Shown: positions 29,487 to 39,380 of the stretch, one piece after another | How positions within the stretch are numbered: the first letter of the stretch is position 1 | Layout of the letters: every line of letters starts with the position of its first letter | Program-made: the position numbers and the translations under genes | NCBI RefSeq assembly: GCF_019209935.1 | Contig: NZ_JAHUTN010000004.1 | Span: forward strand, 1 to 64,000 | Length of the DNA stretch: 64,000 nucleotides | Reading direction: 5' to 3' | Origin: Corynebacterium sp. TAE3-ERU16 | Lineage (GTDB): Bacteria > Actinomycetota > Actinomycetes > Mycobacteriales > Mycobacteriaceae | The notes under the pieces: model-generated | The model's input: only the letters and a program-made list of their open reading frames with translations | Told to the model about the DNA's origin: nothing | The model's database searches: none

Positions 29487-31910
29487 ATGAACATGGATCC
29501 AGCAGCCACCGCTGTCGCCACGACCGGCTACACAACCGGCCCGGAGGGGCTCGACTCCGGGACCGTCCGGGAGCGGATGGAGTCGGGGAAGGTCAATCAC
29601 GCGGTACGGCGTACCGGACGCAGTGTCCCGGACATCGTCCGGAGCAACATATTCACCCGGATCAACGCGATCCTCGGCGTGCTGCTGGTCATCGTCCTCA
29701 TCACCGGATCGATCATCAACGCGGCCTTCGGTCTGCTCATCGTGGCCAACTCGGCGATCGGCATCATCCAGGAGCTTCGCGCCAAGCGCACCCTGGACAA
29801 ACTCACCATCCTCGGCGAATCCATGCCCCGGGTGGTCCGGGACGGGGTGACAGCCGAGATCGTCCGCGATGAGATAGTCCTCGATGATCTCATCGACGTC
29901 GGTCCGGGGGACCAGATCGTCGTCGACGGCTACGTGCGTTCCGCCGACGCCCTCGAGGTCGATGAATCCATGCTCACCGGGGAATCCGACGCGGTGGTCA
30001 AACAGAGCGGGGACGAGATCCGTTCAGGATCGTATGTCACCGCAGGGTCGGGGAGGTATCAGGCGACCGCCATCGGGGAGGACTCCTACCAGGCTAAGCT
30101 CATCGCGGAAGCGGGCCGGTTCACGTTGACGGATTCGCAGCTGATGGACGGCATAAACCGGATTCTCCGGATCATCACCTGGCTGCTCATTCCCACGGGC
30201 GTCCTCACCGTGTGGACCCAGCTCGGGCGGACCGGTGCCCCGTGGAGGGAAGCCGTTCTGTCCATGGTCGCGGCCCTCGTCCCGATGGTCCCCGAGGGAC
30301 TCGTGCTGATGACCTCCATCGCCTTCGCGGTCGGGGTCGTCCGGCTGGGTAAACGCAAGGCGCTGATAAACGAGCTGCCCGCGATCGAGGGCCTCGCCCG
30401 CGTCGATCTCGTCTGCGCCGACAAAACCGGCACCCTGACCGAGAACCGGATGGAGCTCGACGGGATAGTCCCCGTGGGTGGCCGCTCGGACGCCGAACTG
30501 GCGCGCCGGGTACTCGCCACGATCGCAGCCGCGGACGATCACCGGAACGACACCATGCAGGCGATCGCGGAGGAGGTCACCGATGTCGAACCCGACGGTG
30601 TGACCTCGACGATCCCCTTCGATTCCGCCCGGAAATGGTCCGGTGTGTCCACCGTGCGGACGGGGGACTGGGTCCTCGGCGCGCCCGATGTCCTCGTCGC
30701 GGACGGGGATCCGGCACTCGCCGCGGTGGAACCCTACATGGACCGTGGTCTCCGCGTGCTGATGCTCTGCCGGGCGAAGGCACTCGGGGATGTCTCGGCG
30801 TCGCCCGCCGCGCCGGGCTGTGCGTCACTGACCCCGTGTGCCCTGGTGGTGCTGCGGCAGAAGATCCGGGAGGACGCCCGGGAGACGCTGGAGTTCTTCG
30901 CCCGTGAAGGGGTGGAGGTGAAGGTCATCTCCGGCGACAACGCCGTCTCGGTCGGTGCCGTCGCCGCATCACTCGGGCTGACTGGCAAGGTCGTCGACGC
31001 ACGCGAGCTTCCTGTGGCCGATGATCCCGACTTCGTCCGGCAGGTGAGTGAGGGGACGGTGTTCGGCCGCGTCACCCCTGAGCAGAAACGCGACATGGTG
31101 GTGGCGCTGAGATCGCAGGGGCACACCGTCGCGATGACCGGCGACGGCGTCAATGACGTGCTGGCGCTGAAGGATGCGTCGATCGGGGTCGCCATGGGAT
31201 CGGGTTCCCCCGCCACGAGATCGGTCGCGCAGGTGGTGCTCCTGGACAACCGCTTCGCCACCCTGCCGCACGTCGTTGCGGAGGGACGACGGGTCATCGG
31301 CAACATCGAGCGCGTCGCGAATCTCTTCCTGACCAAGACCATCTACTCGATCGTGCTGGCTCTGGTCGTCGGGTTGTTCGGGGTGACCTTTCCCTTCCAG
31401 CCGATCCACGTCACGATGATCGGCTGGTTCACGATCGGGATCCCGGCGTTCGTCCTGTCACTCGCCCCGAATCATGAGCGGGCCCGGCCGGGATTCGTTG
31501 CCCGGGTCCTCCGTCTCGCCCTTCCCTCGGGATTGCTGATCGGGGTGTTCACCGTGGCGTTCTGGCTCCTCGTGAACCCGGGGGCTCACGCGCCGGCCAT
31601 GGAGGTGAGGCAGGCGGGAACGGCCACCCTCACGGTGACCCTCGTCATGGCGCTCTGGGTGCTCGCCGTGGTCGCCCGACCGTACCAGTGGTGGCGGATC
31701 GCGCTGATCGCCAGTGGAGCGGTCGCCTACGTCGTCATTTTCTCGGTGCCGCCGCTCGCACGCCTGCTCTTCCTGGATGCCTCCGATCCCGGACTGCTGT
31801 GTCGGGCGCTCATCGTGGGCGGTGTCGGGGCCGCACTGATCGAGTTGTCATGGTGGATCGGGCAGAAACGGTCCGGTCAGGCCGTGAGGATCTTCGCTTT
31901 AGAGGGCTGA
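29487..31910 (+). CDS. ctpE: P-type cation-transporting ATPase (CtpE-like)
   Basis: 807 residues. Actuator motif TGES (about 164), phosphorylation site [13 protein letters not shown] (Asp about 312), hinge [18 protein letters not shown] (about 550), and about ten membrane segments. The M4 segment reads [21 protein letters not shown], as in mycobacterial CtpE, which has been linked to calcium uptake. No heavy-metal CXXC domain is present. The ATG was chosen because tagagt (29474-29479) ends seven bases upstream. Ion specificity here is inference. Confidence 0.88.
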   Translation: MNMDPAATAVATTGYTTGPEGLDSGTVRERMESGKVNHAVRRTGRSVPDIVRSNIFTRINAILGVLLVIVLITGSIINAAFGLLIVANSAIGIIQELRAKRTLDKLTILGESMPRVVRDGVTAEIVRDEIVLDDLIDVGPGDQIVVDGYVRSADALEVDESMLTGESDAVVKQSGDEIRSGSYVTAGSGRYQATAIGEDSYQAKLIAEAGRFTLTDSQLMDGINRILRIITWLLIPTGVLTVWTQLGRTGAPWREAVLSMVAALVPMVPEGLVLMTSIAFAVGVVRLGKRKALINELPAIEGLARVDLVCADKTGTLTENRMELDGIVPVGGRSDAELARRVLATIAAADDHRNDTMQAIAEEVTDVEPDGVTSTIPFDSARKWSGVSTVRTGDWVLGAPDVLVADGDPALAAVEPYMDRGLRVLMLCRAKALGDVSASPAAPGCASLTPCALVVLRQKIREDARETLEFFAREGVEVKVISGDNAVSVGAVAASLGLTGKVVDARELPVADDPDFVRQVSEGTVFGRVTPEQKRDMVVALRSQGHTVAMTGDGVNDVLALKDASIGVAMGSGSPATRSVAQVVLLDNRFATLPHVVAEGRRVIGNIERVANLFLTKTIYSIVLALVVGLFGVTFPFQPIHVTMIGWFTIGIPAFVLSLAPNHERARPGFVARVLRLALPSGLLIGVFTVAFWLLVNPGAHAPAMEVRQAGTATLTVTLVMALWVLAVVARPYQWWRIALIASGAVAYVVIFSVPPLARLLFLDASDPGLLCRALIVGGVGAALIELSWWIGQKRSGQAVRIFALEG

Positions 31911-31943
31911 AGCACTCACCGGGGGGCCGTTCCGGGGTGCTTC
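31909..31943 (+). terminator. Hairpin at the ctpE stop
   Basis: gaagcac (31909-31915) pairs with gtgcttc (31937-31943), with an inner ccgg pair. There is no T-run. Weak terminator candidate. Confidence 0.4.
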
Positions 31944-32310
31944 CGGCGCTCCACGGGGCGGAAACACGGATTCGCAATCTTCACAACGCCCGAACATGCG
32001 GGCGATGGGGGGTTGTTGACGAATGGGGAAAGTGCTGGCCAGTGGCTTTTGTGGGGGTGGGGAAAAGCTGCGAATGCAGTTATTCCGGCGATTAGCTTTC
32101 ACATTGCAACGTGAGCTAGGTAACTTCACACCTACACCTTGTTTTGTGATCGCTTGCACAATGATGTCCGGCGGACCAGTTCCGTCACCATCACCAAGCC
32201 TCCGACCGTGGTGTGCGAAGTGGGGGATGGACGACCGATCGGTGGTCTTCCGTCCCGTCCCGAACAGAATCTCCGTCAAAATTAATTACAGAAAGCGAGA
32301 TGACCCTCAC
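31944..32310 (+). promoter_or_regulatory. Regulatory region of the DUF485-mctC operon
   Basis: About 370 bases without a gene. A GlxR-like site tgtgatcgcttgcaca (32145-32160) matches TGTGA-N6-TCACA with one mismatch. Upstream there are several G-rich tggggg/tggggaaa blocks (about 32002-32010, 32023-32030 and 32051-32065), the kind of sequence bound by RamA. In C. glutamicum mctC is controlled by RamA/RamB, so these blocks fit. The region is AT-richer than the coding DNA around it. Confidence 0.6.
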
Positions 32311-32655
32311 ATGAGTGCAGACTCATCCGCCCCGGTGCGGCGCCGTGAACCCGGTGCCGCAGAATTCCGGGCCATGCAGAAAGATCCTGAATTCCTCGAC
32401 CTCAAGAAGACGTTCCGCGGGTTCGCCTTCCCGATGAGTATCGCGTTCTTCCTCTGGTACATGTTCTACGTCTTCCTCGCGGTCTACGCGAAGGACTGGA
32501 TGGGAACCCCGGTGTTCGGCAACGTCAACTGGGGCGTGATCATGGGACTTCTCCAGTTCGTGACCACCTTCGCCATCACCTGGATCTACGTCAACTTTGC
32601 CAACAAGAAGATCGAGCCCAAGGCGGCAGCGATCCGTGAGAGAATGGAAGGCTAA
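32311..32655 (+). CDS. DUF485 membrane protein, partner of MctC
   Basis: 114 residues. A polar N-terminal half (REPGAAEFRAMQKDPEFLDLKKTFRGFAFP) precedes two membrane segments at about 40-60 and 72-95. This is the DUF485 pattern (YjcH type), always found next to acetate/monocarboxylate symporters of the SSS family. The gene lies eight bases before mctC and is co-transcribed. The role is assumed to be stability or regulation of the transporter. Confidence 0.92.
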   Translation: MSADSSAPVRRREPGAAEFRAMQKDPEFLDLKKTFRGFAFPMSIAFFLWYMFYVFLAVYAKDWMGTPVFGNVNWGVIMGLLQFVTTFAITWIYVNFANKKIEPKAAAIRERMEG

Positions 32656-32663
32656 TACCTCTC

Positions 32664-34316
32664 ATGAATAACACCATCAGTTACTCCGCCCAGGAAGTGG
32701 GCGCGCAGGCCGGTAATCCGATCCTGAATATCGCCGTCTTCATCATCTTCATCGTCGTCACGATGGGTGTCGTCATCAAGGTGGGTAAGTCCACCAGTGA
32801 GGCCTCCGACTTCTACACCGGTGGCGCCCAGTTCTCCGGTAAGCAGAACGGACTCGCCATCGCGGGCGATTACCTGTCCGCCGCCTCCTTCCTCGGTATC
32901 GTCGGTGCCGTCGCCCTCGCGGGATACGACGGCTTCCTCTACTCCATCGGCTTCTTCGTGGCCTGGTTGGTCGCGCTGCTGCTCGTCGCCGAGCCGCTGC
33001 GGAACACCGGTAAGTTCACGATGGCCGACGTCCTGTCGTTCCGACTCAATCAGAAGCCCGTCCGGATGGCCGCCGCACTCGGCACCCTGTTCGTGTCGCT
33101 CTTCTACCTCATCGCTCAGATGGCCGGTGCCGGTTCGCTGGTCGCCGTCCTGCTGAATGTGCACGACAAGTCGCAGCAGGCCATCGTCGTCGCCGTCGTG
33201 GGTGTCATCATGATCGCCTACGTGCTCTTCGGCGGTATGAAGGGCACGACCTACGTCCAGATGATCAAGGCCGTCCTCCTGGTCGGTGGCGTCGGTATCA
33301 TGACCGCACTGATCTTCATCAAGGTCGGTTCCTTCCCGACGCTGCTCGACGCAGCCGTGCAGAAACACGCCGAGTCCGACTACCTCGCCAGCAAGGGCTA
33401 CGACGCCCACGCGATTCTGGAGCCCGGTCTCAAGTTCGGCAAGGACAGCGTCACCAAGATCGACTTCATCTCCCTGGGTCTGACCCTGGTTCTCGGCACC
33501 GCGGGTCTCCCGCACGTGCTGATGCGCTTCTACACCGTCCCGACCGCACGTGAAGCCCGCCGCTCCGTCACCTGGGCCATCGTGCTCATCGGCGCCTTCT
33601 ACCTCATGACCCTGATGCTCGGCTACGCCGCAGCAGCGATGGTCGGACCGGACCGCATCCTCGGTGCGCCCGGCGGGCAGAACTCCGCGGCACCGCTGCT
33701 CGCGCTCGAACTCGGTGGCTCCTTCTTCATGGCCGCGATCTCCGCAGTGGCGTTCGCCACCGTGCTCGCAGTGGTCGCCGGACTCGCCATCACGGCGTCG
33801 GCCTCCGTCGCCCACGACATCTACCACTCGATCATCCGCAACGGTGAATCCACCGAGGCGGAACAGGTTCGGGTCTCCCGGATCACGGTGGTCGTCATCG
33901 GTGTCACCGCGATCATCCTCGGTATCCTGGCGATGAGTCAGAACGTCGCCTTCCTGGTCGCCCTGGCCTTCGCCATCGCAGCCTCGGCCAACCTGCCGAC
34001 GATCCTGTACTCGCTGTACTGGAAGAAGTTCAACACCACCGGAGCCCTCTGCTCGATGTACACCGGCCTCATCCTGGCTCTGGTTCTCATCGTGTTCTCC
34101 CCGGCCGTGTCCGGTACCCCGTCCTCGATGGTCCCCGACGCCGACTGGGCCTGGTTCCCGCTCCGTAACCCGGGTCTCGTCTCCATCCCGGCGGCGTTCC
34201 TCGCGGGCTACCTCGGTACCATCTTCGGTAAGCCGGACAACCTGGACGACCTCCAGGCTGAAATGGAAGTCCGCTCGCTGACCGGTGTCGGCGTGGAAGC
34301 CGCGGTCGAGCACTAG
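32664..34316 (+). CDS. mctC: Monocarboxylate (acetate/pyruvate/propionate) transporter
   Basis: 550 residues, about 13 membrane segments, sodium:solute symporter family. Marks: FYTGGAQFSGKQNGLAIAGDYLSAASFLG at the start, GLPHVLMRFYTVPTAREARRSVTWA in the centre. It is the MctC/ActP type, which imports acetate, propionate and pyruvate with a cation. The DUF485 partner immediately upstream supports this. It connects with gltA and fatty acid synthesis genes in the window through acetyl-CoA. Confidence 0.93.
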   Translation: MNNTISYSAQEVGAQAGNPILNIAVFIIFIVVTMGVVIKVGKSTSEASDFYTGGAQFSGKQNGLAIAGDYLSAASFLGIVGAVALAGYDGFLYSIGFFVAWLVALLLVAEPLRNTGKFTMADVLSFRLNQKPVRMAAALGTLFVSLFYLIAQMAGAGSLVAVLLNVHDKSQQAIVVAVVGVIMIAYVLFGGMKGTTYVQMIKAVLLVGGVGIMTALIFIKVGSFPTLLDAAVQKHAESDYLASKGYDAHAILEPGLKFGKDSVTKIDFISLGLTLVLGTAGLPHVLMRFYTVPTAREARRSVTWAIVLIGAFYLMTLMLGYAAAAMVGPDRILGAPGGQNSAAPLLALELGGSFFMAAISAVAFATVLAVVAGLAITASASVAHDIYHSIIRNGESTEAEQVRVSRITVVVIGVTAIILGILAMSQNVAFLVALAFAIAASANLPTILYSLYWKKFNTTGALCSMYTGLILALVLIVFSPAVSGTPSSMVPDADWAWFPLRNPGLVSIPAAFLAGYLGTIFGKPDNLDDLQAEMEVRSLTGVGVEAAVEH

Positions 34317-34396
34317 TACCGTTTCCACTTCGCACGCTGATCGGTTTCCACCCGTGACGGCGGGTGGGCACCAGACATCACAGCAGTAGAACAAGA

Positions 34397-34451
34397 CGGC
34401 GGCCCCGTCCACCAGAACCCGAGAGAATTGGGGGGGTGGACGGGGCCGCCG
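34397..34451 (+). terminator. 17-bp inverted repeat after mctC
   Basis: Arms 34397-34413 and 34435-34451 are perfectly complementary with a 21-base loop. It lies 80 bases after the mctC stop and its right arm touches the -10 of the next gene (34453-34458). No T-run. Confidence 0.65.
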
Positions 34452-34465
34452 GTATCATGTCCGAC

Positions 34466-35359
34466 ATGGCTAAGCATTCCGTCGGGCACCGGGATGGCCC
34501 GGACGGACGAAGCGACCGCTGGCGGCGAATGGTGCGCGTGACCCCGGTGATCGTCGCAGTATCCTGCCTCCTCTCGCTCCCGTTTCTCCCCGTCGTCGAC
34601 GACGGGGATTCCGGCGCCGGTGTGACCGACCGGGTGCCCACCGCATCGCCGGTGGGCACCCGAGCCTCGAGCGTGAGTCTCTCCAGTGAGGACCTCGGCG
34701 AGTTCACCGCCAACGCGACCGGGTCGCAGGTTTCGTTCACACGGCTCTCCGACGGCTGGCACACCGGTACCGCCACGGAGAGGTACGCCCGCCCCGCGCT
34801 GAGCCTGATCAAGCTCTACATCGCCGACTACGTGCTCCGGTACGGGTTGCCCGAGGACAAACTGGCGGCCGTCGAGATGATCCGCTCGTCCGACGATGAC
34901 CTCGCCGACGAGCTCTGGGACCGGTATCCGCGGGCGATCGACGTCACCGCGAAGAACTACGGGCTGCTGTCGACCAGATCGGACGAGGAACGTTGGGGAT
35001 ACAGCGTCACCTCGACATACGATGTCGTCTCATTCATCCAGCAGAAGTTGGCGACCGACCCCAGGTCGCCGATCCTCACCGCGATGACCCAGTCCGACGA
35101 GTTCGCGGCCGACGGGTACCCACAGGATTTCGGTACGGCGGTTCTGCCCGGGGCGGTGGGAACCAAGTGGGGATGGTCGAACGACTACTCGCTCCACTCC
35201 TCGGTGACCTTCGGGACGGATTTCGTCGCGGCGGCGGCCGTCACCGGGTCCGCGGACGATCTCACCGCACTTGTGGAGACCCAGCTGGGCGGACTCGTCG
35301 GTGATCGTGCCGGATCCGTCCCCCCACCTCCCGGGCGCCGTCTGGAAGCCGGGGGATAG
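34466..35359 (+). CDS. Secreted or membrane-anchored serine hydrolase, beta-lactamase-like
   Basis: 297 residues from ATG 34466. One hydrophobic segment (VTPVIVAVSCLLSLPFLPVV, about 22-41) follows a basic start and acts as signal anchor or signal peptide. The domain has SLIK (Ser about 113) as the SxxK nucleophile motif of class A beta-lactamase/PBP-like folds, SDD (SSDDDLADELW) in place of SDN, and TKWGWSND where KTG is expected. Catalysis is therefore plausible but not certain. A tatcat -10 ends seven bases before this ATG, so leaderless; an ATG at 34457 is the alternative. Confidence 0.75.
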   Translation: MAKHSVGHRDGPDGRSDRWRRMVRVTPVIVAVSCLLSLPFLPVVDDGDSGAGVTDRVPTASPVGTRASSVSLSSEDLGEFTANATGSQVSFTRLSDGWHTGTATERYARPALSLIKLYIADYVLRYGLPEDKLAAVEMIRSSDDDLADELWDRYPRAIDVTAKNYGLLSTRSDEERWGYSVTSTYDVVSFIQQKLATDPRSPILTAMTQSDEFAADGYPQDFGTAVLPGAVGTKWGWSNDYSLHSSVTFGTDFVAAAAVTGSADDLTALVETQLGGLVGDRAGSVPPPPGRRLEAGG

Positions 35360-35475
35360 GGCTGTCCGATACGGTTCCACTGCAGTGGTTCTGCTCCACC
35401 GGCTTATCATGGGCAGTCGTCAGGGGCCGGGTACCGCCCCATCCGTAGTTCCCCTCCACGAATTGAAGGTCGACG

Positions 35476-36876
35476 TTGAATTCGATAACTGTGCTCGCCT
35501 CCGGCGCCGCGGTCGCACCGGGGGTCATCGTCTCGATGATGTGGATCGCGATCGCGGCCCTCGCGTCCCCGCTGCTGTCCTTCCTGACCGGCAAACGGGT
35601 CCCGGGCGTGGTGTTCATGCTCCTGCTGGGGGTCCTCATCGGTCCGGAGGTCCTCGACGTGGCCCATCTGGACGGGTCGAACGCGCTGCTCCGGGAACTC
35701 GGCCTGGGGATGCTCTTCCTGCTCGCGGGCTGGGAGATCGATCCCGATGTCATGCGGGGGAGGCAGGGCCGCCGGGCCACCGGAACCTGGCTGCTCAGCC
35801 TGGGGCTCGCCGTCGGTGCGGCGCTGCTGCTCCTCGGTACCGATGACCTGCTCCGGAGCATCGTGATCGCCATCGCGGTCTCGTCCACCGCGATGGGCAC
35901 ACTGCTGCCGGTGATAAAGAACTCCGGACGTGCGGATTCACCGGTCGGTCAGGGAGTTCTGGTCCACGGTGCCGTCGGGGAACTGGGACCAGTCTTCGCG
36001 ATGGCCCTGCTGCTGTCCACACGGACGACCTGGCTCACCCTGCTCATCCTCGTGCTCTTCATGGGAGGCGCGATGATGGTGGCGTTCGTTCCGCGCACCG
36101 TGTCCCGTCTCGTGCCCTGGGTCGGACACGCGGTCCGTGACGGAGCCAGTCACACGAGCCAGACCGTGATGAGGATGGTGATCGTCCTGCTCACCACCCT
36201 CATGGCGATGGCCGCCGTCTTCGAACTCGACGTGGTGCTCGGGGCCTTCGCGGCGGGCATCATTCTCCGCGGACTGGTTCCCGTGCGTGCGCGGAAGACG
36301 GTCGAGGCGCGCCTCGATGTGATGGGTTACGGTCTGCTCATCCCGGTGTTCTTCATCACATCCGGGATGGCGATCAACGTCCGTGAGGTCCTGCACTCGC
36401 CCTGGGCGGTTGCCGTCGGGATCGTCGTCATCTACGTCGCGCGCGGACTGCCGATACTCCTGATGGAACGCTTCACCGACACCGGCTCCGGGATCCGGGG
36501 CTTCCGGGACCAGATGGAGCTCTCGCTGTACTCCGCTACGGGGCTCCCGATCATCGTGGCGGTCACCGAGATCGCCGTGGACCGGGGGCTGCTCGGTGAG
36601 GGCCGAGCGTCGGTCATGGTCGCCACGGGGGCCGCCACGGTGCTTCTGTTCCCGATGCTGGCCGCGAACGTGCACTCCCACGTCCCTGCCCCGGAGTATC
36701 CCGAGGACGACGAGGAGCGCCGCCGGGTGGAGGGGGACATCGAGGCTGAAGCCGCCGAGTACCGGAGTGAGACGAGCGGTGGCGCACGACAGTCGGGTGC
36801 CGTCCGTCCCAAGCCGAGGCCGAAGAGCCGCACCGTCTCCGACGACGAGATCACGATCGATTCGGACGGGGACTGA
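35476..36876 (+). CDS. CPA2-type cation:proton antiporter
   Basis: 466 residues with about 12 membrane segments; KefB/NapA-like Na+(K+)/H+ exchanger domain (KRVPGVVFMLLLGVLIGPEVL at the start, then FELDVVLGAFAAGIILRGLV with acidic residues in the membrane). The last 70 residues are a charged cytoplasmic tail without an RCK domain (EDDEERRRVEGDIEAEAAEYR). The TTG start at 35476 lies seven bases after gaagg. Exchanged ion unknown. Confidence 0.88.
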   Translation: MNSITVLASGAAVAPGVIVSMMWIAIAALASPLLSFLTGKRVPGVVFMLLLGVLIGPEVLDVAHLDGSNALLRELGLGMLFLLAGWEIDPDVMRGRQGRRATGTWLLSLGLAVGAALLLLGTDDLLRSIVIAIAVSSTAMGTLLPVIKNSGRADSPVGQGVLVHGAVGELGPVFAMALLLSTRTTWLTLLILVLFMGGAMMVAFVPRTVSRLVPWVGHAVRDGASHTSQTVMRMVIVLLTTLMAMAAVFELDVVLGAFAAGIILRGLVPVRARKTVEARLDVMGYGLLIPVFFITSGMAINVREVLHSPWAVAVGIVVIYVARGLPILLMERFTDTGSGIRGFRDQMELSLYSATGLPIIVAVTEIAVDRGLLGEGRASVMVATGAATVLLFPMLAANVHSHVPAPEYPEDDEERRRVEGDIEAEAAEYRSETSGGARQSGAVRPKPRPKSRTVSDDEITIDSDGD

Positions 36877-36890
36877 CGCAGGCTCCGGGC

Positions 36891-37760
36891 TCAGCTGGAC
36901 AGGCCGGTGAACTGCGACAGCAGCTGACCGAGCGGGCTGGCCGGGGTGCCCGCGGGAGCGGGAGCTACGGCCTCCGGAATCTCCGCCGGAGCCGGGGTCG
37001 CGGGGTCCGGGAAAACGGCCGTCCACTGTCCCCAGTCCCGGGAGTAGACGTCGTTCACGTCAACCTCGACACCTGATATCCAGGCTCTGCGCTTCGCCGG
37101 CTGGTGCAGGTCCGCCCTGTGATGGAGGCGCCCGCCGGAGCCCCAGTCGTGCTGCCAGAAGAACTCGCCGAGTCCATCGGTCAGGGCCCACTCGATGACG
37201 TTGTAGTTGCCGTACACACCCAACCGGAGCCCGGCGACCTCGAGCGCGGTCCTGAACGCGGACAGATAGGGGCGGACCTGGCCCTCGTACTGGCCCCGGG
37301 TCGGGTTGTCGTCGATGGCGACGTAGATCGGTCGTCCAGCAGGCCCGCCCGCAGCGGCGTGGAGGGCGATGGCCTGGGGCGCATGGGCGGCGGCACCCGC
37401 CGCACCCGGGAGCCAGTCCGCGGTGTCGGCGCGGCCGAACTGGTAGACGCTGGCTGTGGCGAGCCCCGCTGACCGGAACGCGAGGGTTTCCGCGGCGGTG
37501 ACGGGTTTCCCCAGCATCCAGTTCTCGGCGCCCGGGCGCCTGCCGGAAACGTACCTCACGGCACCCAGGTGGCCCGCTGCCGCGATCGCGCGGGCGTCGG
37601 GAACCCCTGCGGCGTAGTCCAGCACCGTTCCCAGTACGGGGCGAGCGGCGTATGCCCGGGGGAGTGTTCCGGTCGAGGATGCGACGGTGCCGCCGGCCGC
37701 GGCGAGCGCGGCCACCTTGAGCAGGGTGCGGCGGTGGATGAGGGGGTGCTGCGATGTCAT
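36891..37760 (-). CDS. Tat-exported DUF1906 (glycoside hydrolase-like) protein
   Basis: 289 residues. A twin-arginine signal (HRRTLLKVAALAAAGGTVASS) ends near AYAA. The domain (VLDYAAGVPDARAIAAAGHLGAVRYVSGRR, then IYVAIDDNPTRGQYEGQVRPYLSAFRTAL, then GVYGNYNVIEW and GVEVDVND) is DUF1906, a TIM-barrel family related to GH25 muramidases and frequent in mycolic-acid actinobacteria. The C-terminal 40 residues are a Pro/Ala-rich tail. It probably acts on the cell envelope; the substrate is unknown. agaagg lies six bases before the ATG. Confidence 0.85.
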   Translation of the reverse strand: MTSQHPLIHRRTLLKVAALAAAGGTVASSTGTLPRAYAARPVLGTVLDYAAGVPDARAIAAAGHLGAVRYVSGRRPGAENWMLGKPVTAAETLAFRSAGLATASVYQFGRADTADWLPGAAGAAAHAPQAIALHAAAGGPAGRPIYVAIDDNPTRGQYEGQVRPYLSAFRTALEVAGLRLGVYGNYNVIEWALTDGLGEFFWQHDWGSGGRLHHRADLHQPAKRRAWISGVEVDVNDVYSRDWGQWTAVFPDPATPAPAEIPEAVAPAPAGTPASPLGQLLSQFTGLSS

Positions 37761-38087
37761 ACGGTACCTTCTGCGGTCATCGGGAGAACCCGCCATTCCC
37801 ACGGGTCACATGGACCACAGTAGCAACTTGGGGCCACAACGGTGACCCATGATCCCGGTGACCACCCAGGTAGGGTCGGGTGAGGGCGTCCGTGCTACCC
37901 GGGTCATCCATCCGCGCGTGACGCGGCACGGGTTCAGGTGCACCGGGGCGCGGCCGCACAGGCCGCCCGAGGTGCGGGATGGTCCGTAAACACGGGAAAT
38001 CCTCGGCGGTGGGCCACAGGACTCCGGGGGATCGAGCCCGAAGGGGGTGCACCCCGGAGCGTCCCGGGAAAGGTGTGGCGGTGGGGA
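37761..38087. other. Intergenic region, nothing recognised
   Basis: 327 bases between two leftward genes. Short GC-rich inverted repeats occur (for instance gcacc/ggtgc at about 37938-37973), which may end transcription of the membrane protein gene. No ORF with coding character was seen. Confidence 0.45.
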
Positions 38088-39380
38088 TCAGGGAGCGGGG
38101 GCGGAGCTGTCCTCCGTTTCGGCTCCGGCGGATGGTGCCCGGTGATCCGCCGCCCGCGTAGGCGCCCCGTCGTCCGCAGCGTCACCATCTCCCTCCCGGA
38201 GCCCGCCGGCGTCAGTGTCGGCGGGCTGCCGCTCGTCCGCGTCGACGGCCGAGGCTCGGTATCCGTTGGTGAAGTGGATGATGACGAGCAGTGCCGCGAG
38301 CAGGGCCGGTACCGCAGGGATCCGGTACATCTCGTGAGGGAGGAGCAGCGTCCGCCAGTCCAGACACGCGACGAGGACCATCTGGACCGCGACGACCAGT
38401 CCGAGCTCGTCGCGGCGGATCAGACCGATGACACCGGCGGAGAGCATGAGAACCGCCAACGCGATGAGCGCGGGAACCGCGGTGGAACCGATCTGGGATG
38501 CGTGCATGTCGGAGTCCACGCGCATGACGCCGGCGAAATCGAAGATCCGCAGCCACCCCACGATCGGCATGCCGATGTTGCCGGGATCATAGGTGAGCTG
38601 ATCGTCGTCGAAGCGGCTACGGATGAACGGCAGCCACGCCGCGAGCGCGACCGGTCCGCTGGCCAGCGCGAGCGCCCGACCCCAGTACAGGCGCCGGTCC
38701 CGGGCCATGTGGATAAGCAGATGAACGCCGAGCGCGACGGGTATCAGGGCGAGCTGTTCCTTGGTGAGACAGAGCGCCACGCACAACGCGGCGATCCATC
38801 CGGGGTGCACCCGGGCGCGCCACGCGAGCAGCAGACCCGCCACCAGTGCGAGTTGGAACGGTTCGGTCAGATTGGTGGTGGCGCTGAACATCAGACCGGG
38901 ACTGACGGCGACCAGCAACCCCCACCAGGCTGAGCATCCGTGGGAAACCGCCAACCGGGAGACCAGATACGCGGCTGTCCCGATCGAACCCAGACCGAGG
39001 GCCCAGAACGCGGTCGACAGCAGGTGCGGTTGCCCGAACGCCAGGAGAGAGGCCATCCACGAGTAGAACGGATGACCGTAGCGGTAGGCGGCGAGATCGA
39101 TCAGGTCATGGGCGTCCCCGGAAGCGAACGGGTCGCGGGCCATGGCCCACAGGTAGACCCCGTCATAGTGGTCGGCGCCGCCGGTGAACCTGAATGCCGG
39201 GTCCTCCGCCCGGACCAACTGCGCGAGAGGCACCCCTTCAGTGACGTTGAGCAGAAGACTGTGGTGGAAGGAGGGCCGGTGTGAGGCAACCTGTGCGACC
39301 AAAGCTGCGAGAACGGCGATACATGCGGTGATGAGACCGTGCAGGCCCGGATGTCTGAAACTCGCGTGAGGGGCGGTCAT
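38088..39380 (-). CDS. Polytopic membrane protein, GT-C glycosyltransferase-like
   Basis: 430 residues from ATG 39380 (ggaaag site ten bases upstream). About ten membrane segments. The first external loop has HYDGVYLWAMARDPFASGDAHDLIDLAAYRYGHPFYSWMAS, a pattern of acidic residues followed by YRYxHPFYSW that resembles the first loop of GT-C type transferases using lipid-linked sugars. The C-terminal 50 residues are acidic and disordered. Function as a mannosyl- or arabinosyl-type transferase is inference only. Confidence 0.68.
   Translation of the reverse strand: MTAPHASFRHPGLHGLITACIAVLAALVAQVASHRPSFHHSLLLNVTEGVPLAQLVRAEDPAFRFTGGADHYDGVYLWAMARDPFASGDAHDLIDLAAYRYGHPFYSWMASLLAFGQPHLLSTAFWALGLGSIGTAAYLVSRLAVSHGCSAWWGLLVAVSPGLMFSATTNLTEPFQLALVAGLLLAWRARVHPGWIAALCVALCLTKEQLALIPVALGVHLLIHMARDRRLYWGRALALASGPVALAAWLPFIRSRFDDDQLTYDPGNIGMPIVGWLRIFDFAGVMRVDSDMHASQIGSTAVPALIALAVLMLSAGVIGLIRRDELGLVVAVQMVLVACLDWRTLLLPHEMYRIPAVPALLAALLVIIHFTNGYRASAVDADERQPADTDAGGLREGDGDAADDGAPTRAADHRAPSAGAETEDSSAPAP

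Noticed and set aside
32023..32310. N-terminal extension of the DUF485 protein from an earlier ATG
   Set aside because: The extra 96 codons are unlike the family and cover the GlxR/RamA-like regulatory sites.
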